A stretch of DNA of 64,000 nucleotides from MPNO01 sp965205995. GTDB taxonomy: Bacteria; Pseudomonadota; Alphaproteobacteria; MPNO01. The notes under the pieces were generated by a model. The model had not been told where the DNA came from. It did no database searches and was given only the letters and a program-made list of their open reading frames with translations. The stretch is taken from contig OZ242200.1 of NCBI GenBank assembly GCA_965205995.1, forward strand, positions 1,674,001-1,738,000, written 5' to 3'. Numbering within the stretch: position 1 is the stretch's first letter; every line of letters starts with the position of its first letter. The position numbers were made by a program, and so were the translations under genes. Positions 15,403 through 26,994 of the stretch are shown piece by piece.

Positions 15403-16861
15403 GGCGGTCGATATCGAGATGCGCCTCCAGGTGGGCGGCGAGATCGTCCAGCGTGCGCTCGATCAACGCGTCGTGATCGTCGATGCCGGTCTCCGAGCCG
15501 AGCGCCCGCAACCATTCGCCGCGATAGCGGTCGCCGGCGAAGAGCCCGTGTACATAGGTTCCAGCGACCCGGCCGTCGGCCGAGCGGGCCCCGTCCGTCC
15601 GGCCGTCGGACAGGCGATGGATGGGCCGTTCCGTGTCGGGTCCCCGGGTGCTTCCCATGTGGATCTCGTAACCCGAGAAGGAGCCCCCGCCCGGGACGGT
15701 TTCCCCGGCGACTTCGGCGACCGTTTTCGTCCCGATCAATACCGTCTCGACATCGAGGAGTCCGAGCCCCTCGACCGAAGCGGGCGCGCCTTCCAGACCC
15801 TGCGGGTCCGAAATCCTCTTCCCCAGCATCTGGTAGCCGCCGCACAGCCCGAGGACGCGGCCACCGCGGCGGCGATGCGCGAGGATGTCGATATCCCACC
15901 CTTCCTCGCGCAGGGCCGCCAGATCCGCGACGGTCGCCTTGCTGCCCGGCAGGATGACGAGATCGGCATCCGCCGGCAGAAGGGTGCCGCGATCGACCAC
16001 GATCAGCTCGACCCCCGGCTCGGCGTCCAGCGGGTCCAAATCGTCGAAATTGGCGATCCGGGGGAAGTTGGGGACGGCGATCCGCACGCCACCGTCCCTC
16101 CCTCCCCTGGAGGGCGGGTTCCGGCTTCTTTCGGATAGATCGTAGGCATCCTCGGCCGGCAGCAATCTCGCGGCTTCGAAAAACGGCACCAGCCCGAGCG
16201 CCGGCCAGCCGGTGCGCGCGGCGATATCCGCCATGCCGCTGTCGAAGAGGGAGAGATCGCCCCGCATCTTGTTGACGACGAAGCCGGCGATCAGCGCGGC
16301 ATCGGACGGCGCGATCACCGCCTTGGTCCCGACAAGGGCGGCGATGACGCCGCCGCGATCGATGTCCCCGATCACGACGACGGGGATATCGGCGGCGGCG
16401 GCGAAACCCATATTGGCGATATCGGCTTGCCGCAGATTGGTCTCCGATGCGCTGCCGGCGCCCTCGACGACGACCAGATCGGCCTCCTCGCGAAGCCGGC
16501 CGAAACTTTCCATCACCAGCGGCAGCAGCCGGCATTTGACGCTCTGGAATTCGCGGGCGCGGGCGACCCCCGCCACCCGCCCCCGGACGACGATCTGCGC
16601 GCCGGTATCGGAGCTCGGCTTCAGCAGCACCGGGTTCATGTGAACGCTGGGCGGCACCCGCGCCGCCCGCGCCTGGAGCGCCTGCGCCCGGCCGATCTCG
16701 CCGCCGTCGGCGGCCACGGCGGCATTGTTCGACATGTTCTGGGGCTTGAAGGGGCGGACCGCGTATCCGCGGTTGGCGAGCGCTCTCAGGATACCGGCAG
16801 CGAGGACCGATTTGCCGACATTCGACCCGGTCCCCTGCAGCATGACCGCCCGTCCGGGCAT
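15383..16861 (-). CDS. cobQ: Cobyric acid synthase (glutamine-hydrolysing)
   Basis: A 492-residue amidotransferase that amidates the b, d, e and g carboxylates of adenosylcobyrinate diamide. It has an N-terminal P-loop-like MLQGTGSNVGKSVLA and KPQNMSNNA, and a C-terminal class I glutaminase-like domain with LGLCGGYQMLGKR (Cys near residue 339) and YVHGLFAGD. An oddity is a short insertion, NPPSRGGRDGG, encoded at 16088-16120 by a C/G-rich repeat-like stretch just before the second half. It shares one base with the upstream cobO stop (TGATG) and so is in the cobP-cobO-cobQ minus-strand unit. Confidence 0.95.
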   Translation of the reverse strand: MPGRAVMLQGTGSNVGKSVLAAGILRALANRGYAVRPFKPQNMSNNAAVAADGGEIGRAQALQARAARVPPSVHMNPVLLKPSSDTGAQIVVRGRVAGVARAREFQSVKCRLLPLVMESFGRLREEADLVVVEGAGSASETNLRQADIANMGFAAAADIPVVVIGDIDRGGVIAALVGTKAVIAPSDAALIAGFVVNKMRGDLSLFDSGMADIAARTGWPALGLVPFFEAARLLPAEDAYDLSERSRNPPSRGGRDGGVRIAVPNFPRIANFDDLDPLDAEPGVELIVVDRGTLLPADADLVILPGSKATVADLAALREEGWDIDILAHRRRGGRVLGLCGGYQMLGKRISDPQGLEGAPASVEGLGLLDVETVLIGTKTVAEVAGETVPGGGSFSGYEIHMGSTRGPDTERPIHRLSDGRTDGARSADGRVAGTYVHGLFAGDRYRGEWLRALGSETGIDDHDALIERTLDDLAAHLEAHLDIDRLIAMAR

Positions 16862-17472
16862 CAGTATTCGATGCCCTCCTGGGTCTTTACGCCGGCCTTG
16901 AAGTGGTGCTTGACCAGGGTCATCTCGGTCACCAGATCGGCGGCCTCGATCAGCGGCGGCTTGGCGTTCCGCCCCGTCACCACGACGTGAAGATCCGCGG
17001 GCCGGGCGGCCAGCCCGGCGAGCACGTCGTCCAGCGGCAGATAGTCGTAGCGCAGCGCGATATTCAGCTCATCCAGCACGACGAGGCCGAAATCCGGGTT
17101 CGCCATCATCGCAATGGCGGTTTCCCAGGCCTTGTTGCAGGCGGCGATGTCCCGCTCCTTGTCCTGGGTCTCCCAGGTGAAGCCCTCGCCCAGCGCGTGC
17201 CATTCGACCATGTCCGGCGCCATCGCCTCGAGCGCGAGCTTCTCGCCGGTCGACCACGCGCCCTTGATGAACTGCACCACGCCGACCCGGCGGCCGCGGC
17301 CGATCATCCGCAGCGCCAGCCCGAAAGCGGCCGTCGATTTGCCCTTGCCGGTGCCGGTGTGGACCATCAACAGGCCCTTCTCGATGCTCTTGGAGGCGAC
17401 CTCGGCATCCTGGACGGCTTTCCGATGCTCCATTTTCGCCTTGTGGCGGGCGCTGTCCTTGCGGTCGGTCAT
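16861..17472 (-). CDS. cobO: Corrinoid adenosyltransferase (CobO/BtuR type)
   Basis: A 203-residue ATP:cob(I)alamin adenosyltransferase that adds the upper 5'-deoxyadenosyl ligand. It shows the P-loop HTGTGKGKSTAAFGLALR near residue 37, the LDELNIALRYDYLPLDDV motif, and an N-terminal charged helix (RKDSARHKAKMEHRK) as in CobO. Its start overlaps the cobP stop by 4 bp and its stop abuts the cobQ start, so the three genes are translationally coupled. Confidence 0.95.
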   Translation of the reverse strand: MTDRKDSARHKAKMEHRKAVQDAEVASKSIEKGLLMVHTGTGKGKSTAAFGLALRMIGRGRRVGVVQFIKGAWSTGEKLALEAMAPDMVEWHALGEGFTWETQDKERDIAACNKAWETAIAMMANPDFGLVVLDELNIALRYDYLPLDDVLAGLAARPADLHVVVTGRNAKPPLIEAADLVTEMTLVKHHFKAGVKTQEGIEY

Positions 17473-17990
17473 GATGTCCCTTTAACGATCATGGGGATCC
17501 CGGCGACCATGAAGTGCACATGTTCGGCGCGGGCGGCAAGCGCGCCATGCAACACCCCGGCGGCGTCGCGGAAGTCGCGGGCGAGCCGGTTGTCGGGGAC
17601 GATCCCCATGCCGACCTCGTTGGAAACCAGAACGGTCGGCCCGCGCCGCCGTTCCAGCGCCTCGATCAGCCGCCCGGCGGCGGGCTCGACCGGACGATCC
17701 GTCAGCAGCAGATTGCTCAGCCACAGCGTCAGGCAATCGACCAGCACCGGCGCCGCCGCCGGACAGTTGTCGAGCGCGGCCGCGATCTCCAGCGGCGCCT
17801 CGACGGTGCGCCAGCCGGGACCGCGGCGGCTGCGGTGCGACTCGATGCGCCGCCGCATCTCCTCGTCCAGCGGTTCGGCCGTCGCGATGTAGCGCCAGGG
17901 CGGCGGACGGGACTCGATCAGGGCTTCGGCATGGCGGCTCTTGCCCGACCGGGCGCCTCCCAGGACCAGATAAAGCTCGGCGAGGGGCAT
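17469..17990 (-). CDS. cobP: Adenosylcobinamide kinase / guanylyltransferase
   Basis: A 173-residue bifunctional enzyme (CobU in Salmonella) that phosphorylates and guanylylates adenosylcobinamide. Motifs are the P-loop LVLGGARSGKSRHAEAL, ESHRSRRGPGWRTVE with the guanylylated His, DCLTLWLSNLL and VSNEVGMGIVPDNRLAR. The ATG at 17990, preceded by AGGGA, was chosen over a longer frame to 18080 because the P-loop normally lies within the first 20 residues. It is first in the minus-strand cobP-cobO-cobQ unit. The 125-bp divergent gap to the DUF1636 gene contains no recognisable B12 box. Confidence 0.94.
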   Translation of the reverse strand: MPLAELYLVLGGARSGKSRHAEALIESRPPPWRYIATAEPLDEEMRRRIESHRSRRGPGWRTVEAPLEIAAALDNCPAAAPVLVDCLTLWLSNLLLTDRPVEPAAGRLIEALERRRGPTVLVSNEVGMGIVPDNRLARDFRDAAGVLHGALAARAEHVHFMVAGIPMIVKGTS

Positions 17991-18115
17991 GTCGTTCCCT
18001 GCGGAAGCGCGGACCGCCGCGATCCCGCCTTGTAACATGCGCGCAAGAGGAATGCAGTCGGGGGCTCCGGTCGGGTACACTCGGCGCCCCAGTGTTCGCG
18101 GCGGGAGATGTCCGG

Positions 18116-18526
18116 GTGACCGACAGGCGACCGGTCCTGCATATCTGCATGACCTGCCGGCCGGCAGGCGAGCCTTCCGAGGCGGCGGACGACCCCGCCG
18201 CGGGATCGCTGTTCCACGACGCGGTGCTCGGCCGCCTGCGCGACCGGCGGCTGGAATCGTCGGTCCGGGTCAACCCGGTCACCTGCATGGCCAATTGCGA
18301 GCAGGGGTGCAGCGCCGCGCTGTCGGCGCCCGGCAAGTGGTCCTATATCGCGGGTTTCCTCGGCGCCGACCTGGCGGACGACGTGATCGATTACGCCCTC
18401 GTCTACGCCGCGTCCCGCACCGGCGTGGTGATGCCGTCGAAGCGCGCGCCCTCGCTGCGCGACGCGATCGTCGCCCGCGTGCCCGCTTTCCCCGACGACC
18501 TTCCCGAACCGCGAGAGACCGTATGA
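18116..18526 (+). CDS. DUF1636 family metal-related protein
   Basis: A 136-residue protein that begins TDRRPVLHICMTCRPAG after a GTG start at 18116 with GGGAG upstream; another in-frame GTG exists at 18092. Cys pairs (CMTC near residue 10; CMANCEQGC near 60) resemble a thioredoxin-like ferredoxin or zinc/cobalt-binding site. DUF1636 genes commonly sit beside cobW in cobalamin clusters, as here, where its stop overlaps the cobW start by 4 bp. A metal-handling role with CobW is likely but unproven. Confidence 0.82.
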   Translation: MTDRRPVLHICMTCRPAGEPSEAADDPAAGSLFHDAVLGRLRDRRLESSVRVNPVTCMANCEQGCSAALSAPGKWSYIAGFLGADLADDVIDYALVYAASRTGVVMPSKRAPSLRDAIVARVPAFPDDLPEPRETV

Positions 18527-19560
18527 GCTTTTCCGCCGCCAAGATCCCGGCCACCATCGTCACCGGCTTCCTCGGGGCGGGAAAGACGACGATGGTCCGC
18601 CATCTGCTGAGCAACGCCAACGGAAGGCGGCTTGCCGTCATCGTCAACGAATTCGGCGCCGAGGGCGTCGACGGCGATACGCTGAGGAATTGCGGCATCG
18701 AGGACTGCCCGGAGGAGAATATCGTCGAACTCGCCAACGGGTGCCTGTGCTGCACCGTGGCCGACGAATTCCTGCCCACCATGCGGGCGCTGATCGACCG
18801 CGACGAGCCGCCGGACCACATCGTCATCGAGACCTCCGGCCTCGCTCTGCCCAAGCCGCTGATCAAGGCCTTCGAATGGCCGGAGATCCGCTCCCGGATG
18901 ACGGTCGACGGGGTGATTGCCGTGATCGACGGCCCGGCCGTCGCGGAAGGCCGGTTCGCCGACGATCTGGACGCCGTCAACGCGATGCGCGAGGAGGACC
19001 CGTCGATCGACCATGACAACCCCCTGCAGGAGCTCTACGAGGACCAGTTGATGGCGGCGGACATCGTGGTGCTCAACAAGACGGATCTGCTCGACCCGGG
19101 CCGGCTGCCGGAACTGCGGGACGAAATCGCCGCCTCCGCGGGCCGTCCGGTCAGGATGATCGCGACCCATGCGGGTGTTGTGGACCCGGCGGTCCTGCTC
19201 GGGCTGGATGCGGCGGCGGAAGACGATCTCGCCTCCCGCCCCTCGCACCATGACGACGAGGAGGACCACGAACACGACGATTTCGAATCCTTCGACGTCG
19301 CGCTGGGAGACATCGGATCGCCGGAAGCCTTCGCCGGGCGGCTCGCGCGGGTCGCGGCCGACCACGACATCCTCCGCATCAAGGGATTCGCATCGGTTGC
19401 GGGGAAGCCGATGCGCCTCGCCATTCAGGGCGTGGGCCGGCGGGTCAACCATCACTTCGACCGCCCGTGGGCGGCGGATGAGCGGCGCGAGACCCGGCTC
19501 GTGGTCATCGGACAATCGGGCCTCGACCGCGCGGCCATAGCGGAGGCGCTTCGGTCCTGA
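18523..19560 (+). CDS. cobW: CobW GTPase, putative cobalt chaperone
   Basis: A 345-residue G3E-family GTPase. It shows Walker A GFLGAGKTTM, the GCLCC metal-binding CxCC motif (near residue 80), ETSG, NKTD for guanine recognition, and a C-terminal CobW domain. A His/Asp-rich linker (SHHDDEEDHEHDDFE, around residue 240) adds metal-binding potential. CobW proteins are proposed to bring Co2+ to the cobaltochelatase, and cobN follows 3 bp later. The N-terminus MSFSAAKIPATIV is normal for the family. Confidence 0.95.
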   Translation: MSFSAAKIPATIVTGFLGAGKTTMVRHLLSNANGRRLAVIVNEFGAEGVDGDTLRNCGIEDCPEENIVELANGCLCCTVADEFLPTMRALIDRDEPPDHIVIETSGLALPKPLIKAFEWPEIRSRMTVDGVIAVIDGPAVAEGRFADDLDAVNAMREEDPSIDHDNPLQELYEDQLMAADIVVLNKTDLLDPGRLPELRDEIAASAGRPVRMIATHAGVVDPAVLLGLDAAAEDDLASRPSHHDDEEDHEHDDFESFDVALGDIGSPEAFAGRLARVAADHDILRIKGFASVAGKPMRLAIQGVGRRVNHHFDRPWAADERRETRLVVIGQSGLDRAAIAEALRS

Positions 19561-19563
19561 GCC

Positions 19564-22919
<3,356 letters not shown>

Positions 22920-22923
<4 letters not shown>

Positions 22924-24158
22924 GCGCGGTCAGGGGAAGCTGCCCGTCGCTGCTCACGCCGATGGAGTCCGGCGACGGGCTCCTTGTGCGCGTCAAGCCA
23001 CGGGCGGCGACGCTGACCGCCGACCAGGCGGAGGCCGTGGCGGCGGGCGCCGGGCGGTACGGCAACGGCATCGCCGATCCGACCAATCGCGGCCATCTCC
23101 AGCTGCGCGGGTTTTCCGAGGCGGGCGTCGACGGCTTCGCCGCGCGAATGGCGCAAATCGGGCTCGCCGCCGCGCACCCGCGGGCGGAATCGGTGCGCAA
23201 CATCCTCGTCGACCCGCTGGGACCGGACGATCCCGGCGCCCGCTTCGATTCGCACGAGCTGGCCCATCGCCTGAGCGCCGTCCTGGAAGACGATCCCGCC
23301 TTGCGCGATCTGCCCGACAAGTTCGGGCTGCTGATAGACGCCGGGATCGCACTGCCGCTCGCCGGCTGCACCGCCGACATCATGATCCGGTCGGGCGAGG
23401 CGGGCGCCACCATCGCGCTCGACGGCGGCGATTGCCTGCTGGACCTGCCGGCGCAAGAAGCCGAAGACGCGGTTCTCCGGTTGCTCGGCGCGTTCCTGTC
23501 CTGGACGAAGGGGCGGGGTCCGCGCATGAAGGCGATGGTCGCCGCGCGTGGCGCCGATTGCGTATTCGACGCCGCCGGGCTGGGCGGCGGGCGGCGGCCA
23601 CGGCACGAGAAGGCGGCGCCGCGCCCACGAGCGGGTTTCACGCCGGTGGCGGGGCGGGGCTATTTCCTCATCGCAGCGCCGTTCGGCGCCTTCGATGCGG
23701 CGGCGCTTGCCGCACTCGCCGACATCTCGCGGCGGTTCGCGGACGGAAAAATCCGTATCACGCCGTGGAAGGCGGTCGCGCTGTGGGGGGTCGCGGGGCC
23801 GGATGCCGAGGCGCTTGGCGACGCGGCGGCGGAAGCGGGTCTCGTCGTGGACCCGGACGATGCGCGGCAGCGTATCGTGACCTGCGCCGGCCGCCCCCGC
23901 TGCGCTTCGGCGCATGCCGATACCCGTGCGGATGCCGCCCGTCTTGCCGCAATGGAGGCGGTCCCCGCGGGGCTCCTGCATATTTCCGGCTGCGCCAAGG
24001 GCTGCGCGCATCCCGGGCGCGCGACCGCGACCCTGGTGGCGGCCGAGCACGGCTACGACCTGGTGCGCGGCGGCCGGGCGGGAGACCCGCCGGAGCGGAG
24101 CGCCTTGACGCTGGCGCAGGCGGCCGCCTTGCTGCGGCGCCGCGGGGTGCCGCGATGA
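22920..24158 (+). CDS. cobG: Precorrin-3B synthase
   Basis: A 412-residue protein of the nitrite/sulfite-reductase-like family that uses O2 to hydroxylate precorrin-3A at C20 with lactone formation, the step that commits to the aerobic pathway. The C-terminal half has the 4Fe-4S cysteine pattern TCAGRPRCASAH and SGCAKGCAHPG. The N-terminal ferredoxin-like half has RGNGIADPTNRGHLQLRG-type sequence near residue 45. It overlaps cobN and cobH by 4 bp each. Confidence 0.93.
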
Positions 24159-24787
24159 CCGGGCGCTACGACTATCTCCGCGACGGCGCGGCGATCTACG
24201 AAAAATCCTTCGCGACCATCCGGGCGGAGGCCGAACTCTCCGGTTTTTCGGACATCGAGGCGCGGGTGGCGGTCCGCATGATCCACGCCTGCGGCATGGT
24301 CGATCTGAGCCGCGATATCGAATTCTCGCCGGGTTTCGCGGAAACCGCGCGCGCCGCGCTGCGCGGCGGGGCGCCGATCCTTTGCGACGCCAAAATGGTG
24401 GCGAGCGGCATCACCCGGTCCCGCCTGCCGGCGGACAACGAGGTGATCTGCGCGCTCGGCGATGACGGCGTCCCCGATCTCGCCCGGCGCCTGGGGACCA
24501 CAAGGTCGGCGGCGGCCCTCGAACTCTGGCGGGACCGGCTGGCGGGCGCGCTGGTCACCGTGGGAAACGCGCCGACGGCGCTGTTCCGGCTGCTGGAGAT
24601 GCTGGACGAGGGGGCGCCGGCGCCGGCGGCGGTGATCGGCGTGCCGGTCGGGTTCGTCGGTGCCGCCGAGTCGAAAAAGGCCCTGGCGGCGCGCGCGCAT
24701 CCGCCGCATCTCGTCGTGCGCGGCCGGCGCGGCGGCAGCGCCATGGCCACCGCGGCGGTCAACGCGCTGGCGAGCGATCGCGAATGA
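24155..24787 (+). CDS. cobH: Precorrin-8X methylmutase
   Basis: A 210-residue enzyme that moves the C11 methyl group to C12 to form hydrogenobyrinate. Family motifs are YDYLRDGAAIYEKSFATIR at the N-terminus, RMIHACGMVDL with the catalytic His, ILCDAKMVASGI, and VGNAPTALFRLLE. VGFVGAAESKKAL near the C-terminus completes the signature. The ATG at 24155 lies in a 4-bp overlap with cobG, and the stop overlaps cobI. Confidence 0.95.
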   Translation: MTGRYDYLRDGAAIYEKSFATIRAEAELSGFSDIEARVAVRMIHACGMVDLSRDIEFSPGFAETARAALRGGAPILCDAKMVASGITRSRLPADNEVICALGDDGVPDLARRLGTTRSAAALELWRDRLAGALVTVGNAPTALFRLLEMLDEGAPAPAAVIGVPVGFVGAAESKKALAARAHPPHLVVRGRRGGSAMATAAVNALASDRE

Positions 24788-25515
24788 GCGGCGCCGGAAC
24801 ATTGTTCGGCATCGGGGTCGGGCCCGGCGATCCGGAATTGCTGACCCTGAAGGCGGCGCGCCTGCTGCGCGAAGCGCCGGCGGTCGCCCATTTCGCCAGA
24901 TCGGGCGAGACCGGCCACGCCCGGCGCATCGCGGGCGACCATATCGGGCCCGCGGCGGACGAGCTTCGCTTCGTCTTTCCCTACACCACCGAGATCCCGA
25001 AGCGCTCCGCCGCCTACCGGGAGGCGATGACCTCGTTCTACGACAAGGCCGCGCGGGACATCGCCGCCAAGCTGGATAGCGGGCGCGATGTCGCCTTGCT
25101 GTGCGAGGGAGACCCGCTGTTCTACGGTTCGTTCATGTATGTGAACGACCGGCTGGCGGCGCGCTACCGGACCGAGATCGTGCCCGGCGTAACCGCGATG
25201 GCCGGCTGCTGGGGACGGGTCGGCGCGCCGATGACGCGCGGCGACGACTGCCTGTCGGTCCTCGCCGGCACGCTGGAGGAAGACGCGCTGCTGCGGCGCC
25301 TGCAAGCGGCGGATGCGACCGTCATCATGAAGATCGGGCGGCATTTGCCGAAGATCCGGCGGGCGCTGGACCGGGCGGGGCTGCTCGAACGCGCGATATT
25401 GGTGGAGCGCGGCACGATGGCGGACGAACGGATCGTTCCGCTCTCGGACGGGCCTGCCGACGACGCGCCCTATTTCTCGCTGGTGCTTGTCCCCACCGCC
25501 CGGGCGGCGTCATGA
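24784..25515 (+). CDS. cobI: Precorrin-2 C20-methyltransferase
   Basis: A 243-residue SAM-dependent methyltransferase of the tetrapyrrole methylase superfamily that forms precorrin-3A. It starts with GTLFGIGVGPGDPELLTLKA and shows CEGDPLFYGSF and PGVTAMAGCWGRVGAPM, all typical of CobI/CbiL. The 4-bp overlaps with cobH and cobJ place it in the same translationally coupled run. Confidence 0.95.
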   Translation: MSGAGTLFGIGVGPGDPELLTLKAARLLREAPAVAHFARSGETGHARRIAGDHIGPAADELRFVFPYTTEIPKRSAAYREAMTSFYDKAARDIAAKLDSGRDVALLCEGDPLFYGSFMYVNDRLAARYRTEIVPGVTAMAGCWGRVGAPMTRGDDCLSVLAGTLEEDALLRRLQAADATVIMKIGRHLPKIRRALDRAGLLERAILVERGTMADERIVPLSDGPADDAPYFSLVLVPTARAAS

Positions 25516-26267
25516 GCGGGCGCATCTCCGTGGTCGGGCTGGGGCCGGGCGATGCGTATCATCGCACGGCGGCGGTGGAAGACGCGCTGCGCGAGGCCAG
25601 CCACCTTGTCGGCTACGGCCCCTATCTGGCGCGGATTGCGGCGCGCGACGACCAGACCGTCCATGCGTCGGACAACCGGGAGGAGCTCGACCGCGCCCGC
25701 CACGCGCTGGCGCTCGCGGCCGGGGGCGAGACGGTCGCCCTGGTGTCGTCGGGCGATGCCGGGGTGTTCGCCATGGCCTCGACCCTGTTCGAGGCGCTGG
25801 AGGCCGACGGCGGGCCGGATGTAGAGATCGCGGTCGTCCCGGGCGTGACCGCGATGATCGCCGCAGCCGCGAAGACCGGCGCGCCGCTCGGCCACGATTT
25901 CTGCGCCATCTCGCTGTCCGACAATCTCAAGCCGTGGGAGACCGTATTACGGCGGGTGCGCGCCGCCGCCGAGGCCGATTTCGTCATCGCCCTCTACAAC
26001 CCGGTCTCCCGGGCGCGGCCCTGGCAGCTCGGCAAGGTGCTGGAGCTGCTGCGCGGCCTGCGGGCGGCGGAGACGCCGGTCGTCTTCGCGACGGCGGTGA
26101 CCCGGCCGGACGAGACCATCGTGGTGACGCCTCTCGCCGACGCCCGGGCGGAGATGGCGGACATGCGGACAATGGTGATCGTCGGCTCGAGCGCCACCCG
26201 CATCGTGCCCCGCGGCAGCGGCGGCGCCTGGGTCTATACGCCGCGCAAGGCGGCGGTCCCGGCATGA
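25512..26267 (+). CDS. cobJ: Precorrin-3B C17-methyltransferase
   Basis: A 251-residue tetrapyrrole methylase that methylates C17 and drives ring contraction to precorrin-4. Motifs are ISVVGLGPGDAYHRT, GYGPYLARI, SSGDAGVFAMAS, GHDFCAISLSDNLKPWE and ALYNPVSRARPWQL, all characteristic of CobJ/CbiH. The ATG at 25512 lies in the 4-bp overlap with cobI. The last 34 bp overlap the 3' end of the opposing cobK. Confidence 0.95.
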   Translation: MSGRISVVGLGPGDAYHRTAAVEDALREASHLVGYGPYLARIAARDDQTVHASDNREELDRARHALALAAGGETVALVSSGDAGVFAMASTLFEALEADGGPDVEIAVVPGVTAMIAAAAKTGAPLGHDFCAISLSDNLKPWETVLRRVRAAAEADFVIALYNPVSRARPWQLGKVLELLRGLRAAETPVVFATAVTRPDETIVVTPLADARAEMADMRTMVIVGSSATRIVPRGSGGAWVYTPRKAAVPA

Positions 26268-26992
26268 CGCGCCATCAGCCACCCCCACGCCTCCTCGACC
26301 GTGGCCACGGCCGGCCCCGGCACCGGCGGGCGGTCCACCATGACGACGGGTATTCCGAGTTTCCGCGCGGCGACCAGCTTGGCGACGGTCGCCGTCCCGC
26401 CGGAGTTCTTGGTGACCAGCGCATCGATCCGGTGCTGCCCGAGCAGGCGCGCCTCGTCTTCCGCCGCGAAGGGGCCGCGCGCGGCGATCGCCGTCGCCCC
26501 GGATGGCAGGTCTTCGGGCGCCGGGGGATCGACGCTACGGATCAAATAGAAATGCGGGGTCTCCCGGAAAGGCGCCAAATCCTTGCGGCCGATGGTGAGG
26601 AACACGCGCCTCGGCTCGGTGCCCAGCGCATCCGCCGCGGCCTCGATGTCCGGCACGCGGGTCCAGCGGTCGCCCGCTGTCTCCTGCCAGGCCGGGCGCA
26701 GCACCGCGAGGCAGGGAATTCCGGCGGCGGAGGCGGCGGAAACGGCGTTGGCGGAAATCGCGGTGGCGAAGGGGTGGGTGGCGTCCAGCACCGTATCGAT
26801 CCGGTTTGCGCGGAGATAAACGGCGAGCCCGTCCGCGCCGCCGAAACCGCCGATCCGGGTCTCCAGCGGCGAGGGCGCGGGGGACCGCGTCACCCCGGCG
26901 AGCGACAGGGTTCCGTCGAGACCATCGTTGGCGGCGATCGACCGGGCGAGCGCGCTGGCCTCGCTGGTTCCGCCGAGCAGAAGGACTTTCAG
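26234..26992 (-). CDS. cobK: Precorrin-6A reductase (probable CTG start)
   Basis: A 252-residue NADPH-dependent reductase of precorrin-6A. Motifs are LLLGGTSEASALA at the N-terminus, VLDATHPFATAIS, FLTIGRKDLAPF and KNSGGTATVAKLVAAR. The first ATG/GTG/TTG in this frame is a GTG at 26893, which would remove the conserved nucleotide-binding LLLGGTSEA. The frame opens only after a TAA and offers CTG codons at 26992 (LKVLLLGGT) and 27001, the latter 7 bases after GAGGGAG. A CTG start is therefore likely. It is convergent with cobJ and its 5' end overlaps or abuts the divergent cobL start at 26995. Confidence 0.88.
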   Translation of the reverse strand: MKVLLLGGTSEASALARSIAANDGLDGTLSLAGVTRSPAPSPLETRIGGFGGADGLAVYLRANRIDTVLDATHPFATAISANAVSAASAAGIPCLAVLRPAWQETAGDRWTRVPDIEAAADALGTEPRRVFLTIGRKDLAPFRETPHFYLIRSVDPPAPEDLPSGATAIAARGPFAAEDEARLLGQHRIDALVTKNSGGTATVAKLVAARKLGIPVVMVDRPPVPGPAVATVEEAWGWLMARHAGTAALRGV

Positions 26993-26994
26993 CC

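Noticed and set aside
17991..18115. Possible cobalamin riboswitch before the cobP or DUF1636 genes
   Set aside because: I looked for a B12-box and the GGTGC/GGGAA core on both strands and found neither. The leaders before cbtB and the gene at 11079 were also negative.
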